Assembly (NCBI GenBank): GCA_002412715.1 | Contig: DHVP01000030.1 | Span: forward strand, 98,373 to 162,372 | Length of the DNA stretch: 64,000 nucleotides | From: Deltaproteobacteria bacterium UBA5205 | GTDB lineage: Bacteria; Desulfobacterota; Syntrophorhabdia; Syntrophorhabdales; Syntrophorhabdaceae | Reading direction: 5' to 3' | In this document: positions 58,072 to 64,000 of the stretch, one piece after another | Layout: each line of letters begins with the position of its first letter | How positions within the stretch are numbered: the stretch's first letter is position 1 | Translations under genes and position numbers: made by a program | Notes under the pieces: generated by a model | Seen by the model: the letters and a program-made list of their open reading frames with translations, nothing else | Databases searched by the model: none | Told to the model about the DNA's origin: nothing

Positions 58072-58153
58072 CCCGACGGAGGTCGGGATCCACGCGCCCT
58101 TGCCCTGCGTGGTTAGTCGGATTCCGGCCTCCGCCGTGGTCAGTCCGCCACGG
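58072..58153. other. Second hairpin cluster between terC and ydcF
   Basis: GGAGGTCGGGATCC (58078-58091) pairs with GGATTCCGGCCTCC (58119-58132) over 14 positions with two G-U pairs. CCCGAC-GGAG-GTCGGG (58072-58087) overlaps its left arm and is mutually exclusive with it. Inner CCACGC/GCGTGG and a following CCGTGG-8-CCACGG (58134-58153) add more stems. It may serve as a bidirectional terminator between convergent genes. No other content was seen in 57877-58221. Confidence 0.55.
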
Positions 58154-58221
58154 AAGCCGCGGGAGCCAAAACCATGCGATTCTCCCCGGAGCACCAGGCA
58201 TCTGTAATTCCCCGGATTGCC

Positions 58222-58788
58222 CTATTTCAACCACCTGTACAAAAAGAACCATGCGATTTTGCCGTACTCGCTGGTTACCTTCCTTATTTGCGATTCGTTG
58301 AGGAACCACAATCCGTCATTTTGCTTTTCAAAACGCGTGGGAACAAAGGTTGTCTGATATGTCTTGCCGGGTATTACCCTGTCGGTGATCAATTTGATCC
58401 GCCTCATGTGGTAGGGCGAACTGACGAATATGGCGGACGTCAGACCCTCTTTATCCATCAGCTTCCTTGCTTCGAGGATCTCGACATGCGTATCCTCGTA
58501 GACGATGGGATAGCCGGGGGGACGCGAGGCGACGGCATTGCGCGAGGCCTCGGCATGATTTGGCGCCTGTGCCACCTTGCCGTACGCGGGGATGACAAGA
58601 TAGGCGGCATACCCCTCGGTGATCAGCCGGAGGGCTTCCGCCCGGCGCTCCTTGTATTCAATCCCCAGGAAAAGCACTACCGCCTGAGCCTTCCGGGGAG
58701 GGTCGGAATACAAGAGGAAGTTGGGCGCATAGACAACAAGACCGGCAAACGTGAGAAGTACGAGAATGGCCGCCGCAAAGGTCCTCAT
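58222..58788 (-). CDS. YdcF/SanA-like DUF218 protein
   Basis: 188 residues. An N-terminal membrane helix (FAAAILVLLTFAGLVVYAP) anchors a DUF218 domain (AQAVVLFLGIEYKERRAEALRLITEGYAAYLVI, VEILEARKLMDKEGLTSAIFVSSPYHMRR). Such proteins are linked to cell-envelope maintenance (ElyC/SanA), with unproven activity. The gene lies 10 bp downstream of galE and so may be in its operon. It is slightly short at the C-terminus but complete. Confidence 0.87.
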   Translation of the reverse strand: MRTFAAAILVLLTFAGLVVYAPNFLLYSDPPRKAQAVVLFLGIEYKERRAEALRLITEGYAAYLVIPAYGKVAQAPNHAEASRNAVASRPPGYPIVYEDTHVEILEARKLMDKEGLTSAIFVSSPYHMRRIKLITDRVIPGKTYQTTFVPTRFEKQNDGLWFLNESQIRKVTSEYGKIAWFFLYRWLK

Positions 58789-58798
58789 CGACGATCCT

Positions 58799-59782
58799 TT
58801 AATCCTGCCTCGCCGCTATCTTCTGCTCCCACTTCCATGCGGTATCGATGATAAACGAAAGGTCGTCGTAAAGCGGCGCCCATCCCGTGAGGCTCTTGAG
58901 CCTGGAGCTGTCGGCGACGAGTTCGGGCGGGTCTCCGGGCCTTCGGCCCGCCAGCTCGACGGGGAAATCCACACCCGTCACCTTTTTGGCCACGTTGATA
59001 ACGTCGAGAACGGAAAAGCCATGACCGTAGCCGCAGTTCATCACATCGGAGCCGCCCTTTTCCCTGAGATACATAAGAGCAAGAAGATGTGCGGCTGCAA
59101 GGTCTTCCACGTGAATGTAGTCCCTAACGCATGTACCGTCAGCGGTTGGATAATCGGTTCCGAAGACGCGGAGCTTTTCGAGCTCTCCCCGGGCGGTCTT
59201 GAGCGCCCGGGTGATGAGGTGCGAGGCCTCCCGGTATGCCTGCCCTATCTGTCCCTCCCGATCGGCGCCGGCCACGTTGAAGTAGCGCAGAGCAATATAA
59301 TTGAGGCCCCGTGCGGCGGATAGGTCCTGAAGCACCCTTTCCACCATGACCTTTGTCATTCCATAGGGGTTTATGGGAGACAGCGGCGTGTTCTCGTCGA
59401 CGGGGCTTGTCTCGGGCACCCCGTACGTGGCGGCCGTCGACGAATAGATGAAATATCCGATCCCCAGTTCGGTGACCGCCTCAAGGAGATTCATGCTGTT
59501 TATGACGTTGTTTCGGTAGTACATAAGGGGTTCCCGGACCGACTCCTCTACCTGAATGGATGCCGCGAAATGCATGACCGCGTCCGGCCCGTACTCCCTG
59601 AGCGTGTCCTTAAGAAGCGGTCTGTCCCCGAGATCGCCCGTGACGAGCCTTCCCGACAGCACAGCCCACTCATGGCCCGTGGAGAGGTTGTCGTAAACAA
59701 GGACGTTATGGCCCTGTCGACCCAGGAGCTTTACGATGTGACTTCCAATATAACCGGCACCGCCTGTGACAAAGATCTTCAT
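58799..59782 (-). CDS. galE: UDP-glucose 4-epimerase
   Basis: 327 residues, short-chain dehydrogenase fold. NAD-binding FVTGGAGYIGSHIVKLLGRQGH at the N-terminus, the active YGMTK (Tyr-Lys) in NPYGMTKVMVERVL and an IYSSTAATYGVPETSP Ser. The substrate segment GTDYPTADGTCVRDYIHVEDLA is the hallmark of GalE. Interconverts UDP-glucose and UDP-galactose. galT is 4 kb away on the other strand. The ATG at 59782 is the only suitable start. Confidence 0.96.
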   Translation of the reverse strand: MKIFVTGGAGYIGSHIVKLLGRQGHNVLVYDNLSTGHEWAVLSGRLVTGDLGDRPLLKDTLREYGPDAVMHFAASIQVEESVREPLMYYRNNVINSMNLLEAVTELGIGYFIYSSTAATYGVPETSPVDENTPLSPINPYGMTKVMVERVLQDLSAARGLNYIALRYFNVAGADREGQIGQAYREASHLITRALKTARGELEKLRVFGTDYPTADGTCVRDYIHVEDLAAAHLLALMYLREKGGSDVMNCGYGHGFSVLDVINVAKKVTGVDFPVELAGRRPGDPPELVADSSRLKSLTGWAPLYDDLSFIIDTAWKWEQKIAARQD

Positions 59783-60173
59783 GACTTATCCCTCCCTGTG
59801 GGATATCCCGAACAATGAATCCGAAGGCCTGCCCGGTGGCGGCAAATAGTCTGCCGCCGGACATGCGGGAGTCTTGCGCCTCCATGCTGACACGTGCCCC
59901 ACTCGCATGGTGTCTCCGATGGTGCGCCCCGGGGCCTTTGACGTATTGCCCTGCTTACGTGCCGGGAGACGACCCGCCTGTTATTCTACCACAATCATTT
60001 TTGATAAGTAACCCTTTCCGCGGTTCCGAAGATAATCCCGGCGGCCTGACGTCCGCACAACACCCGATTTTCATCCCTCCAACCCGGGAAATCGGCGCAC
60101 CCGCCGGCGTGTCGCAATAAGCGCTTTGCCGCACTGGATACGGTATTAGGAAGTGATGCACCGGGAGTTCACC
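59783..60173. other. Gene-free spacer upstream of galE
   Basis: About 390 bp. A 306-bp open frame (59815-60120) exists, but it is rich in Pro and Cys, has no ribosome site and resembles no family, so it is treated as spurious. The divergent galE promoter should be here but was not identified. No hairpin with a T-run was seen. Confidence 0.5.
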
Positions 60174-60202
60174 TTTTCAACCCGCCGATGTTATGTTATA
60201 CT
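60174..60202 (+). promoter_or_regulatory. Promoter of the RHH-PilZ gene
   Basis: TTTTCA at 60174-60179, 17-bp spacer, TATACT at 60197-60202, about 60 bp before the ATG at 60264. The -35 matches four of six consensus bases and the -10 five of six. Confidence 0.6.
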
Positions 60203-60263
60203 GATGTATCGCAAGCCACTGGCGAGTGTTTGCGACAGACAGTGCAGCATAAGGGGGCTGGTA

Positions 60264-60746
60264 ATGAAAAAAGATGTCACAATATGTTTTCGGACCAACG
60301 AGGAGTTAAAGCAGACGCTGGAAAAGATAGCCGAAGTAGAAAGACGGTCTCTTTCGTCGATCATAGAGAACATCCTTCATGGGCAGGTCAAGGACAAGGT
60401 TGAACTCAAGAGCGGCAAGAAGGAGCGGCGGCGCTACGGCAGGAAAGAGGTCTCGCTGCCCGCCTTCGTGTACAAGCGCGAAGCCAAGGATTCCACCCTG
60501 CAGACGGGCATCGTTATCGACATTTCGCTGGGGGGGCTGAAGATCTCCATCCCGCAGGAGTATGAGGCAGCAAACGATGGCGAGTTCGATACGATCTTCA
60601 CCATTCCGAACGAAAAGACACCTGTCAAGATGAGGTGCACGATCAAGAGGATTATCGAGGGTGGCGAAACGACGAAGGAGCTCGGGGCGGACTTTGTAGA
60701 CGGAGATTTCCCCAGCTATCAGAAGCTGCATAAATACTTGTCCTAA
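60264..60746 (+). CDS. Ribbon-helix-helix / PilZ fusion protein
   Basis: 160 residues in two domains. Residues 3-40 (VTICFRTNEELKQTLEKIAE, then RRSLSSIIENIL) have the pattern of a CopG/Arc-type ribbon-helix-helix DNA-binding domain: a beta strand, a helix, a turn and a second helix. Residues 55-158 are a PilZ domain with R56-x3-R60 (RRYGR) and D86-I-S-L-G-G, both c-di-GMP-binding signatures. It may be a transcription factor switched by c-di-GMP. The ATG at 60264 has AAGGGGG, while a longer frame from 60153 does not add domain sequence. I cannot name the regulon. Confidence 0.85.
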   Translation: MKKDVTICFRTNEELKQTLEKIAEVERRSLSSIIENILHGQVKDKVELKSGKKERRRYGRKEVSLPAFVYKREAKDSTLQTGIVIDISLGGLKISIPQEYEAANDGEFDTIFTIPNEKTPVKMRCTIKRIIEGGETTKELGADFVDGDFPSYQKLHKYLS

Positions 60747-60750
60747 GGAC

Positions 60751-60870
60751 GGGTAATGGGTGATGGGTAATAGGTAACGGGAAAAACTAAACGTTTGCGG
60801 AGATCGCCGCTACAGATACATTGTCCGCAACTGTCTTTTGCCCATAACCCATTACCTATCACCCATTACT
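60751..60870. repeat. GGGTAATGGGTGAT-type inverted repeat, copy 2
   Basis: GGGTAATGGGTGATGGGTAA (60751-60770) and a right arm whose complement reads GTAATGGGTGATAGGTAATG (60870-60841) form long imperfect arms around about 70 bp. At least 12 bp match exactly. The right arm ends within the TTA stop of the radical SAM gene, so the repeat abuts the coding sequence. It is the same family as the element at 3976-4064. Confidence 0.75.
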
Positions 60871-62185
60871 CCTCTTTCACATACCTCTTCAAGAAATTCA
60901 GGTCGTCTTCGGTGAAGCCTTTCCAGGCATAGGGGAAGAGGGCGTTGTTCTGGTAGATCGCATCGTCGGCAACGGGGAACCTTGCGGAATCCTTGAATGC
61001 TTCGAACATCGGGGTGTGGGGTATGGGTGTGTATTCTGCCAGGTAGGGTGTGACCTCGAGGGCCCTTAAGTAATCGATGGCCTCTTTTACCTCCCGCCAG
61101 GGCTGTCGCGGCAATCCGGCCAGGATGTAAACGGCAAGCTCGTCCCTTCCATATCCGGCCCGCTTCAGGGCCTCAACCGCTTTTTCGAATACCAATGCCG
61201 TTACTTTACCGCCGGTGTCTGCCTGAACGGCGGGATTGACCGATTCGAGACCGATCCGAACCTCCCGGAAACCCGAACGCACAAGCAGATCCGCCAGCTC
61301 GTCATCCACAAAGGCGGCATTAACGGCGTTGGGGTTGTAGATGTCGACGGCGAAGGGAAGGGATGCGATCCTTTTCAGAAGGGGTTTGGCGAAATCCTCG
61401 CTTCTGAAAAGGAAACTGTCGTCATAAATGACGAATCGCTGAACGCCCTGCTCGCGCCAGTGGCATATCTCTTTCACGACGGAATCGACGCTGCGCCGTA
61501 TCATCCGGGGGTACATATAGGAGGTGGCGCAATAGGTGCAGCGAAACGCGCAACCCAGGGATGTCAGGAGGGGAACGAAGGGTATCTGCCCGTAGAGGTC
61601 GTAGGCCGGATAGGGGAGAATATCGAGGTTGTCCATAACCGGCGTGAAAGAAAGCTTCGCGCCCGTCGTTTCTTCGATAAAGCGGTAGAATGACCCCGTC
61701 TCGTCGGACCTGACAACCAGATCGGCCCCGGCAAAATTTGCGAGGGCCTGTTCGTGACAGAGTGTCGGATATATCCCGCCCACAACTATCTTCGACCGGG
61801 GGTGGATCCGGCGCACGAGCTCTACCACCTCGGCTGCCCCGGCATACCAATAGGTCATAATGGAGGTGATAAGGACGATATCGGGCGATTCGAGCCTCTT
61901 GAGGGAGGCGCACAGTTCCCCGGGCGCCATCCCGTATCTTCTCATGGTTTTCGGGACGCCTTCGAGCGCTTCCGGTTTGGGAACTTTCTCCTTGAGGTAA
62001 GGGCCCCGGCCGTCGGCTTTGCGCTTGTCTTCCCTGACCGACATGCAGTCGGCCAGGTCCACGTGAAAGCCATTCTGCCTGAGAATGCCGGAGACATAGA
62101 GCAGTCCGAGAGGGCTCGACCAGAAGTTATATGCGGCGAAGTCGTATATGTAAGGATTGATTGCAAGGGCGGTAGGCGTTTTCAT
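60866..62185 (-). CDS. B12-binding-domain radical SAM protein
   Basis: 439 residues. The N-terminal region (ALAINPYIYDFAAYNFWSSPLGLLYVSGILRQNGFHVDL, then VVGGIYPTL) matches a cobalamin-binding Rossmann part; a strict DxHxxG was not identified. The radical SAM site is LTSLGCAFRCTYCATSYMYPR, giving CxxxCxxC. The remainder (FVIYDDSFLFRSEDFAKPLL, IGLESVNPAVQADTGGK) fits the B12-radical-SAM superfamily of methyl- and other transfer enzymes. The product is unknown. A 4-bp gap to the rhomboid gene suggests an operon. Confidence 0.88.
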   Translation of the reverse strand: MKTPTALAINPYIYDFAAYNFWSSPLGLLYVSGILRQNGFHVDLADCMSVREDKRKADGRGPYLKEKVPKPEALEGVPKTMRRYGMAPGELCASLKRLESPDIVLITSIMTYWYAGAAEVVELVRRIHPRSKIVVGGIYPTLCHEQALANFAGADLVVRSDETGSFYRFIEETTGAKLSFTPVMDNLDILPYPAYDLYGQIPFVPLLTSLGCAFRCTYCATSYMYPRMIRRSVDSVVKEICHWREQGVQRFVIYDDSFLFRSEDFAKPLLKRIASLPFAVDIYNPNAVNAAFVDDELADLLVRSGFREVRIGLESVNPAVQADTGGKVTALVFEKAVEALKRAGYGRDELAVYILAGLPRQPWREVKEAIDYLRALEVTPYLAEYTPIPHTPMFEAFKDSARFPVADDAIYQNNALFPYAWKGFTEDDLNFLKRYVKEE

Positions 62186-62188
62186 CGA

Positions 62189-62887
62189 TCAGGCCTTTAC
62201 GGACCCGCCCGTGTGCTTGCGGGTCCTTATGAAAAGAAGGGCGAAGATCAGGCCGAAAATGAACCCCCCGACATGGGCATACCAGGCGATACCGTCCACA
62301 CTGGAGTAGAGGAATTGCATGAAGAACCAGATGGTAAGGAGCAAAACGGCGGGAATATCGACGATCTTGATGAGGATCAGTATTATAATGAGCGTTTTTA
62401 TCCGTGCATGGGGGTAGATGACAAGATAGGCGCCCAGTATCCCTGAGACGGCCCCGCTTGCTCCAATCATGGGGATCTCCGACGAGGGGTCGTAGAAGAG
62501 CTGGAAAGCGGCGGCAAACATGCCGGAAAGCAGGTAAAAGAAGAAGAAGCCCACATGGCCGAGCCTGTCTTCGATGTTATTCCCGAATATCCAGAGGTAA
62601 AGCATATTCCCTGCGACATGAAGGATGCCGCCATGGAGAAACATGGAGGTGAAGATAGTCATTATGTTGTAGGGCAGCAGATCGTGCCTCGTAACGACGG
62701 AAGCGATAAATTCCCTGGGCACGAGACCGTAGTAGGTGTAAAGCGTTGCCCCTGCGGAGGCATGGAGGACTACGTTTTGCCACACGAAAATAACGATATT
62801 TACAAAGACCAGACCCACTGTTATAATGGGAAAGGTGCGTGTTGGGATATTGTCCTTTAGCGGTATCACTGGATTCTTTCTTATCAT
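62189..62887 (-). CDS. Rhomboid-family intramembrane serine protease
   Basis: 232 residues with six or more membrane helices. Catalytic Ser144 in GASGAVSGILGAYL and His205 in YAHVGGFIFGLIFALLF make the dyad. HGGILHVAGNMLYLWIFGNNIEDRLG is the conserved N-terminal part. It cuts other membrane proteins within the bilayer. It is the first gene of a two-gene unit with the radical SAM gene and is divergent from galT. Confidence 0.95.
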   Translation of the reverse strand: MIRKNPVIPLKDNIPTRTFPIITVGLVFVNIVIFVWQNVVLHASAGATLYTYYGLVPREFIASVVTRHDLLPYNIMTIFTSMFLHGGILHVAGNMLYLWIFGNNIEDRLGHVGFFFFYLLSGMFAAAFQLFYDPSSEIPMIGASGAVSGILGAYLVIYPHARIKTLIIILILIKIVDIPAVLLLTIWFFMQFLYSSVDGIAWYAHVGGFIFGLIFALLFIRTRKHTGGSVKA

Positions 62888-62929
62888 GCAACAACAGCCG
62901 TGTCAAAAAACGAAGAGCCGGAGTAATGT

Positions 62930-63931
62930 ATGCCTGAATTAAGAAAAGATCCTATCATCGACAGATGGGTTATTATTTCTACGGAAAGGGGGAAAAGACC
63001 CGTTTTCTTTGTTGAGGAAGCGCCCCCCAGCAAGGTTGCGGTTTGTCCGCTGTGTCCGGGCAATGAGAATATGACCCCGCCGGAGGTTTACGTGGTTCGG
63101 CCCCCCGGTTCGACGCCGGGGTCCCCGGATTGGTCCCTGAGAGTGGTCCCTAACAAGTTCCCGGCCCTGAGAATTGAAGGCACGCTCGACCGTGAAGGGC
63201 TCGGCATCTACGATAAAATGAACGGGATCGGGGCCCATGAGGTCATCGTGGAGACGCCCAACCACGGCGAAACCCTGTCGGATATGCCCGTCAACAGGAT
63301 ACAGAACGTATTCGTCGCATACCGGGAGCGGATACGGGACCTGATGAGAGACACACGATTCAAATACATCATGGTCTTTAAGAACAACGGGTCGGTAGCC
63401 GGAGCATCCCTCGATCATGCCCATTCGCAGCTCATTGCGCTCCCGATCGTTCCGAGGCGGGTCTCGGAAGAGATAGGCGGGGGACTTACCTACCACAAGT
63501 TCAAGGAGCGATGTATCTTCTGCGACATCATAGCCCAGGAAAAAGAGGAAAATACACGCATAGTCTATGAAAACAGCCGCTACATCGCCATATCGCCCTA
63601 TGCATCGCGTTTTCCCTTCGAGACATGGATCCTCCCGAAGCAACACGGCGCGGTTTTTTCCGAGCATGACCCGGCCGACAACTACTATTCGCTGGCCGAA
63701 ACCCTTTCGACCATTCTGAAAAAATACGTCAAGGTACTCAACGCCCCGCCCTACAATTATATCGTTCACAGCGCTCCCGCCATGAGTGTCGGCATGGAGC
63801 ACTATCACTGGCATATTGAAATTATCCCACGCCTTACGAAAATGGCCGGCTTCGAATGGGGTACCGGATTCTATATCAATCCCACGCCTCCCGAAGAAGC
63901 CACGACTTACCTCAAAGAAACGCAGATATAA
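62930..63931 (+). CDS. galT: Galactose-1-phosphate uridylyltransferase
   Basis: 333 residues, HIT-like fold, Leloir pathway. Zinc-binding C39 and C42 (VCPLCPGN), and the active HAHSQ with H163 and H165. A second zinc-like pair is in CIFCDII, and YHWHIEIIPRL near the C-terminus holds further His. The start ATG at 62930 has a GGAG upstream. glgA follows 9 bp after its stop, so it is probably an operon for galactose and glycogen metabolism with galE 4 kb away. Confidence 0.94.
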   Translation: MPELRKDPIIDRWVIISTERGKRPVFFVEEAPPSKVAVCPLCPGNENMTPPEVYVVRPPGSTPGSPDWSLRVVPNKFPALRIEGTLDREGLGIYDKMNGIGAHEVIVETPNHGETLSDMPVNRIQNVFVAYRERIRDLMRDTRFKYIMVFKNNGSVAGASLDHAHSQLIALPIVPRRVSEEIGGGLTYHKFKERCIFCDIIAQEKEENTRIVYENSRYIAISPYASRFPFETWILPKQHGAVFSEHDPADNYYSLAETLSTILKKYVKVLNAPPYNYIVHSAPAMSVGMEHYHWHIEIIPRLTKMAGFEWGTGFYINPTPPEEATTYLKETQI

Positions 63932-63940
63932 GGGGGTACA

Positions 63941-64000
63941 ATGAAGATATTGATCGCTTCTCCCGAGATATTTCCCTTCGTGAAGACGGGCGGCCTTGCC
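63941..64000 (+). CDS. glgA: Glycogen synthase, N-terminal part (cut by window edge)
   Basis: Only 20 residues are inside the window: MKILIASPEIFPFVKTGGLA, the invariant start of bacterial GlgA, including KTGGLA of the ADP-glucose site. GGGGG precedes the ATG in AAGGGGGTACA. The gene continues past the window. Confidence 0.93.
   Translation, partial: MKILIASPEIFPFVKTGGLA

Noticed and set aside
59815..60120. Open frame of 101 codons upstream of galE
   Set aside because: No ribosome site, Pro/Cys-rich composition unlike neighbours, no recognisable family; treated as chance.

Overview
The window looks like a chromosomal segment of an anaerobic deltaproteobacterium-type organism (Desulfobacterota). 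This is inferred from gene content: a TRAP transporter with a molybdenum hydroxylase, a tetraheme c-type cytochrome with System II cytochrome maturation genes, an archaeal-type phosphoglycerate mutase beside homoserine dehydrogenase, a probable selenoprotein, and many PAS, PilZ, GGDEF and HDOD signalling genes. A Syntrophorhabdus-like aromatic degrader would fit, but no rRNA gene is present to test that. No tRNA, rRNA, CRISPR array, insertion sequence or prophage was seen.

Layout. 1-11.6 kb is a minus-strand housekeeping block: the 5' end of pyrG, apgM-hom-aminotransferase, an adenosine-specific kinase, a PflX-like radical SAM protein, a His-rich metal permease, ybaK, recJ, pyrD-pyrK, rimI and a mobA-like gene. 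11.8-20.2 kb is a metabolic island: TRAP permeases dctQM (+), a molybdenum hydroxylase operon (-) with a CoxG homologue and two small Cys-rich proteins, then the TRAP binding protein dctP (+). Each part has its own sigma70-like promoter. 20.3-33.7 kb is a long minus-strand run: hisHBGD, murA, prmC, prfA, rpmE, rho, coaE, gyrB, dnaN, dnaA.

The dnaA upstream region (33.74-33.91 kb) has three DnaA-box-like 9-mers in phase. Gene direction switches there, from mostly minus on the left to mostly plus on the right, so it is the best candidate for oriC. Just beyond it lies a secreted thioredoxin-fold gene with an in-frame TGA where the first Cys of the CxxC motif belongs. A SECIS-like hairpin follows, so it is a strong selenoprotein candidate.

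34.5-46.8 kb holds an NlpC/P60 lipoprotein, a HAD phosphatase, methyltransferases, a Sua5/YwlC protein, a Nudix protein with an unusual helical C-terminal domain, tetraheme cytochrome-resB-ccsA, purQ, an HU-family gene, a deacetylase, a GGDEF-HDOD signalling operon and an aminotransferase. 46.8-64 kb is a mixed accessory region: a cupin gene with a palindromic operator inside its promoter, PilZ proteins (one fused to a ribbon-helix-helix domain), a decayed MFS gene, metallo-hydrolases, hpt, a NarL-type two-component pair, a TerC transporter, galE, galT, a rhomboid protease and the start of glgA. Two families of dispersed intergenic heptamer-like repeats (ATAGGTC type and GGGTGAT/GGGTAAT type) recur, and a 345-bp spacer near 58 kb has nested inverted repeats.

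All calls are from reading the sequence and family knowledge; no database search was possible. Promoter, terminator and RNA-structure calls are by eye.
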